Assembly: GCA_902577905.1 (NCBI GenBank)
Contig: CACHAQ010000001.1
Coordinates: 85,055 to 149,054, forward strand
Direction: 5' to 3'
Length of the DNA stretch: 64,000 bases
DNA from: an uncultured Alphaproteobacteria bacterium
GTDB lineage: Bacteria; Pseudomonadota; Alphaproteobacteria; HIMB59; GCA-002718135
Shown: positions 45,741 to 53,767 of the stretch, in pieces
How the letters are laid out: each line of letters opens with the position of its first letter
Numbering within the stretch: position 1 is the first letter of the stretch
Translations under genes and position numbers: made by a program
Notes under the pieces: generated by a model
Seen by the model: the letters and a program-made list of their open reading frames with translations, nothing else
Told to the model about the DNA's origin: nothing
Database searches by the model: none

Positions 45741-45780
45741 GTCCTTAACAATCACCTTAGTTGATGGTAAGATAATTTAT
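45741..45780 (+). repeat. Repeated 40-bp leader, copy A (upstream of lipoprotein protease)
   Basis: GTCCTTAACAATC followed by CTTAGTTGATGGTAAG and ATAATTTAT matches 47790-47828 with five differences and a one-base gap. Weaker similarity extends upstream to about 45717. It precedes the protease gene start by 23 nt. Its structure and role are unclear. Confidence 0.6.
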
Positions 45781-45803
45781 ACTTAGTAAAATTGATAAGT
45801 TAA

Positions 45804-46745
45804 ATGATTATTTTAAGAAATATATTAGTACTTTTTCTTTGCACTATTTTTTTAACAGGATGTCCAATTGGAAGGATTGTTAAAGAAGCTCCAGATGTAA
45901 TTCCAGTAATTATTCAAAAAATTGATGAGACAGTTACACCTATGTGGAATAGTATTAGAAAATTTTTTGGTTCTGAAGATACAGCAACTATTTCAAAACC
46001 AACTGTAAGCTATTTCCCAAAAGGACTTACTCATGCAATAGTAAGAAGTTCAATTAGACAACTTTGCAACAGAGATAACACTTATGCCTGTGATGAAATA
46101 GCATCATGGGAGATACCAGATGATTTTTTTGAAGAGGAACCAACCTATGAGGATAAAATTTCATACTTTTTATCTTGTGTTGCAATTGTAATTGATGAAG
46201 ATACTAGAGGTACAGGTTTTTTTGTAGATAATAATATCTTAGTTACCAATCAGCATGTTGTTAAAGATAAAAGTGAAATAGGCGTGATTCAATATTATGA
46301 TTATCTTGCAATTCAAAAAGCAAATGTGTCACCAGAAGATATTTTTGAAAAGGGTGATACAAGAGGGAAAGTTGAAACTAAATCTGAAACAAATGATATT
46401 GCTATTATTAAAACACAAAAATCAAATCCTACTAAATGTAAAATTTCAGGTATCTCACCAGAATTATTAGAAGATGTTGTAACGGTTGGACATCCAGCTA
46501 GTCTACATTACACGGTTTCAAAAGGTAATATTAATGCTTACAGGGATAAGAATATGAATTTTATACCAAATATTAATTCTTTAAATATTTATAGTATCCA
46601 CATTGATGCACCAATATATCCAGGTAATTCAGGCGGACCACTTTTTTACAAAGGAAAAGTAATAGGCGTGAATTATGGTGGAATGCCAGATACAACTCTT
46701 AATTTTAGTATTCACCATAATGTTTTAAAAAGATATCTTAATTAA
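45804..46745 (+). CDS. Trypsin-like serine protease lipoprotein
   Basis: A lipoprotein signal with lipobox FLTGC (Cys20) directs it to a membrane surface. The chymotrypsin-fold triad is His151 in LVTNQHVV, Asp198 in ETNDIAII and Ser276 in YPGNSGGPLF. The oxyanion/specificity region GVNYGG follows. There is no PDZ domain, unlike DegP. The N-terminal 100 residues have two cysteines and no recognised domain. A repeated leader shared with the gene at 47827 precedes it. Confidence 0.85.
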   Translation: MIILRNILVLFLCTIFLTGCPIGRIVKEAPDVIPVIIQKIDETVTPMWNSIRKFFGSEDTATISKPTVSYFPKGLTHAIVRSSIRQLCNRDNTYACDEIASWEIPDDFFEEEPTYEDKISYFLSCVAIVIDEDTRGTGFFVDNNILVTNQHVVKDKSEIGVIQYYDYLAIQKANVSPEDIFEKGDTRGKVETKSETNDIAIIKTQKSNPTKCKISGISPELLEDVVTVGHPASLHYTVSKGNINAYRDKNMNFIPNINSLNIYSIHIDAPIYPGNSGGPLFYKGKVIGVNYGGMPDTTLNFSIHHNVLKRYLN

Positions 46746-47160
46746 ATTTTTCTTTTATTGGCGTAAAATATAAAAATGCAATTATTACCCCTTCAAAAAC
46801 GTATGAAAGAAGAGTTAAGAATTCTTCTACTCCAGTGTAATAAGTTCCATATGAAGTTAGGCTTAAAATCATTATAATAATAAAACAATAAATAAATAAT
46901 TTTTTACCAAATTTTTTAAATGTAAATAATAAATATAAAGAATAAATATATACAATTAAAACTAAGAAAAAAAATAAAACAAGAATTGTTTCTAACGAGT
47001 TTGGAATAATCTCAATAAAAATAGGTGATTCTTCACTTAAAAAAACATACTCGGGATTAGGTGTAAAAAAATCCCCTAGAATAAAAACAGGGATTAAAGA
47101 TAAAGCAAATATAAAGAAATATATTAATAATATATTTTTAAAAATTTTTTCATATTGCAT
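46738..47160 (-). CDS. Small four-helix membrane protein, 140 aa, paralogue of 1026-1421
   Basis: Four hydrophobic segments (about 10-28, 55-80, 88-105 and 115-132). The ends match the protein encoded at 1026-1421 (QYEKIFKN and FLYFTPIKEKFN against EIEKIFKN and LLYFSPVKDNFR), with similar length and topology. The family is not recognised. The gene is convergent with the protease gene, overlapping it by 8 nt. Confidence 0.65.
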   Translation of the reverse strand: MQYEKIFKNILLIYFFIFALSLIPVFILGDFFTPNPEYVFLSEESPIFIEIIPNSLETILVLFFFLVLIVYIYSLYLLFTFKKFGKKLFIYCFIIIMILSLTSYGTYYTGVEEFLTLLSYVFEGVIIAFLYFTPIKEKFN

Positions 47161-47188
47161 TATGAGTTAGATATTGTAATTTATTAGT

Positions 47189-47743
47189 ATGAGCAATGCT
47201 TTTTTTCACGATATTAAATTTGAAATTGAGGATAATTATACTTTAGTAGAAAAATCTTCAGTTTTAGAATTGTTTGATAAAAGAAAGAATGAAATAGATT
47301 TTAATTGGCTAAATATGTTTAAAACTACCTTAGATCAAGGTAGGATGGCGTTAATCTATAACCCAGAGCTATTTAATAGCACTATCAATAGTTACTCTGA
47401 ATATTTTAATTTTGTTGTTAGTCCAGAAAACTATATGCCAATAAATGATGAGGAAGATTTACGAGAAGAAAAGCTTAGATTTCAACATTTGTTAGAAGTT
47501 AGTTATGGAGTCGTACCGAAAATATATAAGTTTGAGTTAAGTAATTCAATTAGCTTTGCTAGAGTTTGTACTTATTGTGAAATGGATGGGATTGCTGAAA
47601 ATACATTTTCTGCTCAATATTCATTCTTTATTTCTTTTGAAAGTACTGAAAATTATACAATAACAATGACATGTGAAAATAAATTTAAAGATGAATCTAT
47701 AAACAGATTAGATAAAATTATTAAATCAATTTCTAAAAATTAG
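47189..47743 (+). CDS. Hypothetical protein, 184 aa
   Basis: A soluble acidic protein. Its C-terminal layout (YKFELSNSISFARVC, FFISFESTENYTITMTCE and a final DKIIKSISKN) resembles the PsbP/DcrB-like fold, in which the last helix reads as KI-KSI. No signal peptide is seen. It stands alone between a divergent membrane gene and the next leader. The function is unknown. Confidence 0.58.
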   Translation: MSNAFFHDIKFEIEDNYTLVEKSSVLELFDKRKNEIDFNWLNMFKTTLDQGRMALIYNPELFNSTINSYSEYFNFVVSPENYMPINDEEDLREEKLRFQHLLEVSYGVVPKIYKFELSNSISFARVCTYCEMDGIAENTFSAQYSFFISFESTENYTITMTCENKFKDESINRLDKIIKSISKN

Positions 47744-47789
47744 TTTTCTCATACTTACTTCTAAACAAATACATACAAGATAATCTGAG

Positions 47790-47828
47790 GTCTTAACAAT
47801 CTTCTTAGTTGGTGGTAGGATAATTTAT
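47790..47828 (+). repeat. Repeated leader, copy B (upstream of 325-aa gene)
   Basis: GTCTTAACAATC and CTTAGTTGGTGGTAGG match copy A at 45741-45780. Here the repeat runs directly into the start codon at 47827, and its TAGGAT part is the ribosome binding site. In copy A the equivalent position reads ATAC, so the gene starts 23 nt further on. Confidence 0.6.
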
Positions 47829-48804
47829 GTTAAACAATTGGCCAGCATATTCACTATCTCCAGACGGTGATCTAATTTTCATAGATGGTGAAGATCATAA
47901 AAATATTATTAATCATATGTATGATTTAGTGATAGCAAACCCCGATGATGAAAGATTTTTACAAAAGGTTGAAAGTTTTTTGCCTAAAAATAGTTATTAT
48001 TTATTTCAAAGAACAAATTCAAATAATTGGGCAATTATGCGAAGCTATACTAGTGGTTATTTATGTACAAATTATTCTGATAGTAACAAAAAGGCAAAAT
48101 GTTATATTTCTACTACCAGCCATGATTTAAGTGAAATTAGAAAAGATAGTTACACTGCAGAAGATATAAATGAATTAGAAGAGTTAGATTTAATTAAAGT
48201 TACAAGAGATAAAAAAAATCAAGTTAAATCTATTGAAACTAATTTAGATTTCAATGAAAAAAATATTGATAAAGTTCCATTCGTTTTCATGGACAATGTA
48301 AGTAAACCATTATCACTTGAAGAAAGAAAAGATCATTATAGTTTAGTAAAAGAAAAATATTCAATAATTAAAGATATTGAAAGCTATATAAAATATGCAC
48401 TGACTGTAAAACCTAATTCGGAAAGAAAAAAAAATTCTACAGAATTTGCTCTACAACAAACAAATATTAAACAAAAAAAAATTGAAATTGCTAATATTCC
48501 AACTCCTTCAAATAAGATTATGATTATTAATATAGCCCCAAGAGATTATGATGCTGAAGGAGGACTTCCAAAATTCAAATGCTATCTTTTAGATGTGCCT
48601 AATAGCAATACTACTTTATATGAATGCTATGATGAAAGCTTTAAAAGTAATATTGCTGAAGAAAAAATATTAGAAAAACAAAAAGAAAAAGAGAAAGACG
48701 GTGGTTGGTATTCACCATGGGTTCATGGAACGTATCCTAAAAAACCAAACATACATTTTATTTATTTTGATTATATTAAAACTGACAATAACATTGAGCT
48801 TTGA
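47827..48804 (+). CDS. Hypothetical protein, 325 aa
   Basis: A soluble protein without a signal peptide. Visible segments are WPAYSLSPDGDLIFIDGED at the N-terminus, a Lys/Glu-rich helical middle and a C-terminal region with INIAPRDYDAEGGLPKFKCYL and WYSPWVHGTYPKKPNIHFIY. No known domain is recognised. It heads a three-gene run (next gene 3 nt downstream). Confidence 0.58.
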   Translation: MLNNWPAYSLSPDGDLIFIDGEDHKNIINHMYDLVIANPDDERFLQKVESFLPKNSYYLFQRTNSNNWAIMRSYTSGYLCTNYSDSNKKAKCYISTTSHDLSEIRKDSYTAEDINELEELDLIKVTRDKKNQVKSIETNLDFNEKNIDKVPFVFMDNVSKPLSLEERKDHYSLVKEKYSIIKDIESYIKYALTVKPNSERKKNSTEFALQQTNIKQKKIEIANIPTPSNKIMIINIAPRDYDAEGGLPKFKCYLLDVPNSNTTLYECYDESFKSNIAEEKILEKQKEKEKDGGWYSPWVHGTYPKKPNIHFIYFDYIKTDNNIEL

Positions 48805-48807
48805 TTA

Positions 48808-49062
48808 ATGGCTAAAATATTAAAATTTCCTAACAGAAACTCTCCAGCCTCTAAGGAGAAAATGGAGGAACTACTAATAGCTAATGAAGAGTTTAGTAAA
48901 AAAGAAGATGAATTTGATAAAGCTCTATTTGATTTATTTAAAAAATATAAAAAAATAAGTAAGTATTTAAAATCAACAAAAAAAGAAAATAATGAACTTA
49001 TAAAAGGTTTAAGAAATAGTTTTAAATCTAAATTAGAGGATGTTAAAAAAATATTAAAATAA
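48808..49062 (+). CDS. Coiled-coil protein, 84 aa
   Basis: Almost entirely helical and highly charged (KEKMEELLIANEEFSKKEDE, then KKYKKISKYLKSTKKEN). It is probably a coiled-coil partner of the neighbouring proteins. The stop overlaps the next ATG (TAATG), so translation is coupled to the 474-residue tail-anchored protein. The function is unknown. Confidence 0.58.
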   Translation: MAKILKFPNRNSPASKEKMEELLIANEEFSKKEDEFDKALFDLFKKYKKISKYLKSTKKENNELIKGLRNSFKSKLEDVKKILK

Positions 49063-50486
49063 TGGAGAATTTTCCGAACAAAGATATTTTAGAAGAGTTT
49101 CTGTCTAACTGTACACCAGCTGAAGCATATAAAACAATTTTAGAAGAGAAACCCTTTTACAGTACAACTATTGAAATGCTTTTAGCTAAAAACAATAAAC
49201 TTATAAATTTAGCTATTGCACAAACAACTGACGATGAAGATTTATTAGCTAAATTTTTTGATGAAGGAGATTTACCATTACGACTGGCTGTACTTGGTAA
49301 TAACAATGCAAGTATTCAATCTTTAAATGAAGACATTCAATTTTTAAATTCAACAAAGAATAATGAATTAGTCAAAAAAATATTTAATTTTGGTACAGAT
49401 GAAGAATTACAAGCTGTAATCAAAAACTTAAATGGATTAGCATTAGAAGATCTATGGGAGAAAAATGGAATACTTTCAAATATAAAAGTAGATAGATGGG
49501 AAAAGATAATATCTTTCTCAGCCTTAAACATATTTCTGAATGAAGAGAGGGATTTTTTATATTATTCTTCAACACTATCTTTTTGGAAGCTTTTCAAAAC
49601 ATTAAGAAAAAATAAACTCAATGAAAACACTTTGTCAGTTTTACTTCGCAAAATTAAAGATTTTATTAATCCAACTTCATCAAAAAGTGATTTTGATTTT
49701 ATGGAGGAAATTTTTAACAAATGGGGTGAGCACATTAATTATTTTGTAACAAAAAAATATGCTGCTTTAAATTCTGGTGAGTATAGCTCACTTGATAATA
49801 ATAAACTTTTAAAACTATGTCAGCACAAAGATAAATATGTTCGCAGAGGAGTTTATGGTTATTTGGATTACTCTAAACTAACTAGAGAAAATATTTTTGA
49901 ATTTCATAAAAAAGATAAAAGTGAATTTATTTATGAAGCTGTTAATAACAGTACTCTATATTATTCATATGATAACAAAAGTCTTAACATTAGAAATGCT
50001 TTTTATAGTTGCATGTTTAAAGATGATTCTCATATGTATCGCGATATATTTCATCAAAATGTCGAAAAATATGCTATTGAAAGCGGAGTTTACTATCCAA
50101 AGGGTGAACTAGTAGGTGATAGTAATTATGTTTTAGATGAGAATGATGAAGATCTATCAATAAGATCACATAAAGATGAAGATTTAGACGAAAATCTTGA
50201 AATACAAAAAAATATTCTCAATGATTTAAAAAGAGCAAATACGGCATATGAAAAATTAAATAAAAACTACAAATATGATCGTATTAAATTCTTAGTAGAC
50301 AAATATGTCTCTAGTGAATATTTGAAAGTGAGAACTACAAATTTACTTTTTAAAAGAATAAAAAAACTAGAAGAACAATTACAAGACCAATCAGATAAAA
50401 AAATGGATATTAATCCGTATATAAATTATGCTACTTGGGGTATAATCATTATAATTTCTCTTTTAATTTTAATACTTTTTAAATAA
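49062..50486 (+). CDS. Tail-anchored protein with helical (LRV/HEAT-like) repeats, 474 aa
   Basis: Repeating helical units such as LPLRLAVLGNNNASIQSL and DKYVRRGVYGYLDYSKLTREN recall variant leucine-rich or HEAT-like repeats. An acidic linker (about 365-390) is followed by a coiled coil and a single C-terminal membrane helix (WGIIIIISLLILILFK), so the repeats face the cytoplasm. It is translated from a TAATG overlap with the coiled-coil gene. A scaffold role is plausible; nothing more specific can be said. Confidence 0.6.
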   Translation: MENFPNKDILEEFLSNCTPAEAYKTILEEKPFYSTTIEMLLAKNNKLINLAIAQTTDDEDLLAKFFDEGDLPLRLAVLGNNNASIQSLNEDIQFLNSTKNNELVKKIFNFGTDEELQAVIKNLNGLALEDLWEKNGILSNIKVDRWEKIISFSALNIFLNEERDFLYYSSTLSFWKLFKTLRKNKLNENTLSVLLRKIKDFINPTSSKSDFDFMEEIFNKWGEHINYFVTKKYAALNSGEYSSLDNNKLLKLCQHKDKYVRRGVYGYLDYSKLTRENIFEFHKKDKSEFIYEAVNNSTLYYSYDNKSLNIRNAFYSCMFKDDSHMYRDIFHQNVEKYAIESGVYYPKGELVGDSNYVLDENDEDLSIRSHKDEDLDENLEIQKNILNDLKRANTAYEKLNKNYKYDRIKFLVDKYVSSEYLKVRTTNLLFKRIKKLEEQLQDQSDKKMDINPYINYATWGIIIIISLLILILFK

Positions 50487-50526
50487 ATATTTCTTTACTT
50501 CAAAGTTCTAAGAAAGTAACATTTAC

Positions 50527-50586
50527 TAGTCCTAATTTAGATACTCTAATTGCTGGGACAATAAATAAAACGCTAAAGGAGATATA
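50527..50586 (+). promoter_or_regulatory. SAM-V/SAM-II-like riboswitch, copy 2
   Basis: Same architecture as 43565-43624 with two changes in the loop (GT to AA) and one next to the start codon. P1 is GTCC (50529-50532) with GGAC (50556-50559), TTGC is at 50550-50553, GCTAAA begins at 50572 and GGAG is at 50578-50581. The Shine-Dalgarno is again within the predicted pseudoknot. It is the leader of an unrelated 62-residue gene. Confidence 0.75.
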
Positions 50587-50775
50587 ATGTTCAACTTTAA
50601 ATTATATTTTGCAAAATCTATTAGAGATTTTATTAATCAACGAGAAAAAAAAGAAGGTATTAAAAATATTTTTTTTAAAAAAGTAGATAAAAACTTTCTA
50701 GAACTATCAAGAGATGAACAACTTCAAAGGTTAATAAAAATTTTAGAAGAACAAGGTTTTAAACTGAAGAAATAA
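50587..50775 (+). CDS. 62-residue protein under a SAM-V-like riboswitch
   Basis: A small basic protein (FAKSIRDFINQREKKEGIKN, then DEQLQRLIKILEEQGFKLKK), predicted helical, with no membrane segment. The ribosome binding site is inside the riboswitch, and a hairpin at 50784-50803 follows the stop. So this is a compact riboswitch-gene-terminator unit. There is no similarity to the 61-residue protein controlled by the same leader. The function is unknown. Confidence 0.68.
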   Translation: MFNFKLYFAKSIRDFINQREKKEGIKNIFFKKVDKNFLELSRDEQLQRLIKILEEQGFKLKK

Positions 50776-50783
50776 TTTAATAA

Positions 50784-50803
50784 GAGAGGCATACATGCCT
50801 CTC
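50784..50803 (+). terminator. Hairpin after the 62-residue gene
   Basis: A perfect inverted repeat GAGAGGCAT / ATGCCTCTC lies 8 nt after the stop. It is followed by ATAAAATTTG rather than a clean U-run. It is a likely terminator or mRNA end, and its right edge abuts the repeated leader copy B. Confidence 0.6.
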
Positions 50804-50853
50804 ATAAAATTTGATAAAAATGAGCAATCATTGAGGTAATATTAAGAACAAAT
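50804..50853 (+). repeat. Repeated 50-bp leader, copy B
   Basis: Matches 41981-42030 with four mismatches. It precedes another gene for an apparently exported protein (50883-51728), as copy A does, but the two proteins are not similar. Confidence 0.6.
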
Positions 50854-50882
50854 CTTAATCTAAACATAATTTAAACCCGAAT

Positions 50883-51728
50883 TTGCCTAAATTAATAAAT
50901 AGAAATATTTCTGTGGCACTGAGTCTAAAAAATATTCATTATAAAATTATAAAATTAATCATTTTAAAACTCCTCTTAAGTGCCACACCTTTATTAGCTC
51001 ATTACGAGCTACCAAGAGAGATTGACTTAATGATGATTGAACATGATTTAAATAAATGTTCGAAAGGTAAAATTGATAGTTATTTTTTTCATAAAGAAAA
51101 AAATCCAGATTATTGGTTAGGAATCTATACTAGTTCTAATCTTGATTTAGAATGTCTAAGGGAACAATTTCAAAATAAGATTACTAATTACCCAGTTAAT
51201 TTTCTAAACAATCCTAGGATTAAAGTTTCACATGATTTGAGCTATTATAAATCTTACATTACAAACTTTAATAGAGTAGTTTGTGGTGAAAGATGTTACC
51301 TTGATGAAGATTCAATTTTATTTGTAGATGATAATTATTGGTACATCTATGATTTATATAATTCTTATGGACACAAAGCGAATTTTATAAAAACTTTAGA
51401 TAATAAAATCCATATTCAATTATTAGAGTCAACTCATATTAAAAATATTGTATTTGATATTAATACTAAAGATTTTTTATATCTTTATGATGGAATTTTA
51501 GAATTTCATGATGATTATTATATTGCCACACATTCAAAAAGCTATTTTTATGGAGGAGGAGCCTTTTGGTATTCAGCTAAAAGAGATTATCAAAATAATA
51601 TTTTAGAGTTAATTAATTTAAAAACCAACTTTTCAAATTGTGAAGATACAAAATTATACTCTTGGTCTGGTCAATTATATGATTTTATTTTGGAAACTAA
51701 TAATTTGCAAAATTGCAGGGAGCATTAA
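50883..51728 (+). CDS. Exported hypothetical protein, 281 aa
   Basis: A hydrophobic N-terminal segment ending ILKLLLSATPLLA-HYE looks like a signal peptide. The start is uncertain: TTG at 50883 is used here, and a GTG at 50913 would place the signal nearer the N-terminus. Six or more cysteines in the mature part (KCSKGK, LECLREQ, VVCGERCYLDED, FSNCEDT, NLQNCREH) suggest periplasmic disulfides. No domain is recognised. The stop overlaps the next ATG. Confidence 0.55.
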   Translation: MPKLINRNISVALSLKNIHYKIIKLIILKLLLSATPLLAHYELPREIDLMMIEHDLNKCSKGKIDSYFFHKEKNPDYWLGIYTSSNLDLECLREQFQNKITNYPVNFLNNPRIKVSHDLSYYKSYITNFNRVVCGERCYLDEDSILFVDDNYWYIYDLYNSYGHKANFIKTLDNKIHIQLLESTHIKNIVFDINTKDFLYLYDGILEFHDDYYIATHSKSYFYGGGAFWYSAKRDYQNNILELINLKTNFSNCEDTKLYSWSGQLYDFILETNNLQNCREH

Positions 51729-51997
51729 TGGAATCTTTATCAAGAGTTATATTATTTTTAACATCCTATTTTATCGTTTTAGCTTTATCTTTTAGTATCA
51801 ATATAGAATTTGAATATCTACAAAGTGGATTATTCTTATTTATTTCTATAATTATAGCATCGTGGCTGTATTATTTACATTTTAAGAAAAGAGAAGCTCC
51901 AGAATTTCAAAAAGAAGTTTTGTATGTCATGTTTTTTCTCTGTCTTGTAACTTCTACATGGTCATTTAAATTAAACTATTTTCATTTGTATGATTAA
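51728..51997 (+). CDS. Three-helix membrane protein, 89 aa
   Basis: The ATG at 51728 overlaps the upstream TAA by one base and has GCAGGGAG upstream. A TTG at 51713 would add five residues. It has three hydrophobic segments (about 5-25, 31-47 and 61-78). It overlaps the following small membrane gene by 8 nt. The function is unknown. Confidence 0.55.
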   Translation: MESLSRVILFLTSYFIVLALSFSINIEFEYLQSGLFLFISIIIASWLYYLHFKKREAPEFQKEVLYVMFFLCLVTSTWSFKLNYFHLYD

Positions 51998-52289
51998 TAA
52001 TTTCTGGTTTTATTTCTTCATTACGCCTGTTGTAGTATCTATTATAGCTCTAAACTCTTTGTTTGTTCATAAAAGCTCAAGCACACCAGTATTTGAAAAT
52101 GCCTTGGAATATTGTCAAAGCGTAGATAATAACTTTGTTTATAGTGATCAAGGAACAGCACAAGATATATGCATTGATGAATATATGAATGCACCTTGGG
52201 CATTAGAATTAGTTATCAAAATATTCTTACTATTTGGTTTTTTATTTATTGTGCCACTATTCCTATATATAAAATCTAGAAATAGTTAG
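51990..52289 (+). CDS. Two-helix membrane protein, 99 aa
   Basis: Hydrophobic segments near the N-terminus (WFYFFITPVVVSIIALNSLF) and the C-terminus (ELVIKIFLLFGFLFIVPLFL) enclose a loop of about 45 residues with two cysteines (EYCQSVDN and DICIDEY), probably periplasmic and disulfide-linked. It is coupled by overlap to the preceding gene and lies 8 nt before the nuclease-like gene. Confidence 0.55.
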   Translation: MINNFWFYFFITPVVVSIIALNSLFVHKSSSTPVFENALEYCQSVDNNFVYSDQGTAQDICIDEYMNAPWALELVIKIFLLFGFLFIVPLFLYIKSRNS

Positions 52290-52297
52290 ATTGTTAT

Positions 52298-53176
52298 ATG
52301 CTAAAATATAAGCTGACAAAAAGAGGTAATAAATTTTTTATTAAGAGTATTGAGAAAGCAACAATACTTGCAATATTCACAAAAGTTAAATTAGGTGAGT
52401 CTTTAACTCTTTATGATAAGTTGGTTATGGAATCTTTCCAAAGATATAGCCCAAAACTTCAAGATGAAGAAGTATTAAGAGAATACCTTAATGGACTTTC
52501 TGATATCCAACTTCAGGGAGTTGTAAGTAATGTTAAGGGAATCCTCCATGAGATAGAGTTTGCAGCTAGAGAGAATAATGATTTTGACAGCGTTCGAGCA
52601 GCTTTATTTAAGGATGCAAATCATGAAGGTTTCGATATTCAGCTTTTTGACAAATCCACAGGAGAGTCATGGGAAGTACAACTAAAAGCAACAGATAATG
52701 CACCTTATGTTGAGGAATGGTTAGAGAATAATAATGGAGATATTTATGTTACAGAGGAACTGGCTTCAAAATATGGTTTTGAAAGTTCAGGATTTTCGAA
52801 TGAAGAATTAACCAAAAGAGTTGAAGAATTTATTAACACTTCCATTAATCAAGGGGATAAATTCAATACTTCAATGTTTGAATATTTTCCAAGCGTTACA
52901 TCATTAGCGATTGGTGTAATGATTTGGCAGTTATATGTAAGAAAAAATAATAAAGAGATTTCCGAAGAACAATTCAAAGAATTACTTGTAAAACATACTG
53001 GTGAAAAAATTATAAAAGTTACTGCAATTATGACCTTATTATCTATTCCAGGATTAAATATTGCTACTGCTAGTTATCTCATTTACAGATTTGTAAATGA
53101 TTTGAGCTCAAGTGGTTTAGTGGGTAAATTAAAAAACTTTTCTTTAGATATGTTTAATAAATTTAAACCAGTTTAA
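52298..53176 (+). CDS. Putative PD-(D/E)XK-like protein with hydrophobic C-terminus, 292 aa
   Basis: The central region GILHEIEFAARENNDF, then HEGFDIQLFDKSTGES and WEVQLKAT follows the order of a restriction-endonuclease-like core: a helix Glu, a strand Asp, then Q-x-K in the next strand. The C-terminal third has two hydrophobic stretches (SVTSLAIGVMIWQLYV and TAIMTLLSIPGLNIATASYLIY) that may be membrane-inserting. This could be a membrane-associated nuclease or toxin. The fold assignment is by motif only. Confidence 0.45.
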   Translation: MLKYKLTKRGNKFFIKSIEKATILAIFTKVKLGESLTLYDKLVMESFQRYSPKLQDEEVLREYLNGLSDIQLQGVVSNVKGILHEIEFAARENNDFDSVRAALFKDANHEGFDIQLFDKSTGESWEVQLKATDNAPYVEEWLENNNGDIYVTEELASKYGFESSGFSNEELTKRVEEFINTSINQGDKFNTSMFEYFPSVTSLAIGVMIWQLYVRKNNKEISEEQFKELLVKHTGEKIIKVTAIMTLLSIPGLNIATASYLIYRFVNDLSSSGLVGKLKNFSLDMFNKFKPV

Positions 53177-53189
53177 ATATATTTAATTA

Positions 53190-53762
53190 TTATATTCCTT
53201 TTGTATCAAACTCTATTTTCATGTTTTCTATTTCCAGTAATTCATCTTCATCATTATCTTCGTCAATTTCCATATTAAATTCAGGCCTTGGAAGCCTTGA
53301 GAGTGATATTTCTAGTGTTTTTAGAGTGTCTGATGTTCCAAAACTAATTAAGTCAAGCTGCGTATCAAAATGATCTTGATTATCGATAAATTTAGCAAAT
53401 TCTGGCTTGAGAGGGACTACTGTATCTGGCCTTTTACTAAAATGAATTGATTTCCATACATCACTTCTTTCATGACTGTCCATTTCGTAAGAATACCAAT
53501 ATTTTTGATATAAATGCTCCTCAATTTGATTGGCTATATCTTGTGCAGCCCAAACAGGTATTAATTTCTTTGATTTAGCCGTAATAATATCAATTTCTCC
53601 CGTTTTACCATCTTGAATAACAGTATAATTGTCAAAAAGATCATTTGCTAAGACAGGTACAATGGTAAAATGACTATCATTATGAAATAATTCATGTTTT
53701 TCAATAATTAAATTTTGTTTTTTAATACTATTTCTAAGACTTACACCAAATAAACAATCCAT
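53190..53762 (-). CDS. Hypothetical acidic-tailed protein, 190 aa
   Basis: A soluble protein ending in a strongly acidic stretch (MEIDEDNDEDELLEIENMK). The middle contains TVIQDGKTGEIDIITAKSKKLIPVWAAQDIA. No domain is recognised. It is the last gene of a six-gene minus-strand operon and starts 5 nt after the stop of the 59-residue membrane protein. Confidence 0.6.
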   Translation of the reverse strand: MDCLFGVSLRNSIKKQNLIIEKHELFHNDSHFTIVPVLANDLFDNYTVIQDGKTGEIDIITAKSKKLIPVWAAQDIANQIEEHLYQKYWYSYEMDSHERSDVWKSIHFSKRPDTVVPLKPEFAKFIDNQDHFDTQLDLISFGTSDTLKTLEISLSRLPRPEFNMEIDEDNDEDELLEIENMKIEFDTKGI

Positions 53763-53767
53763 TTTTT

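Noticed and set aside
45741..47828. Second repeated leader family as another SAM riboswitch
   Set aside because: It lacks TTGC, GCTAAA and a P1 equivalent, and candidate pairings do not covary convincingly between the copies.
41981..50853. Repeated leaders considered as insertion-sequence or transposon ends
   Set aside because: No terminal inverted repeats, target-site duplications or transposase remnants were seen, and the repeats lie consistently upstream of genes.
41181..53180. CRISPR array or short tandem repeats in the accessory region
   Set aside because: No regularly spaced direct repeats were found. The repeats present are isolated pairs.
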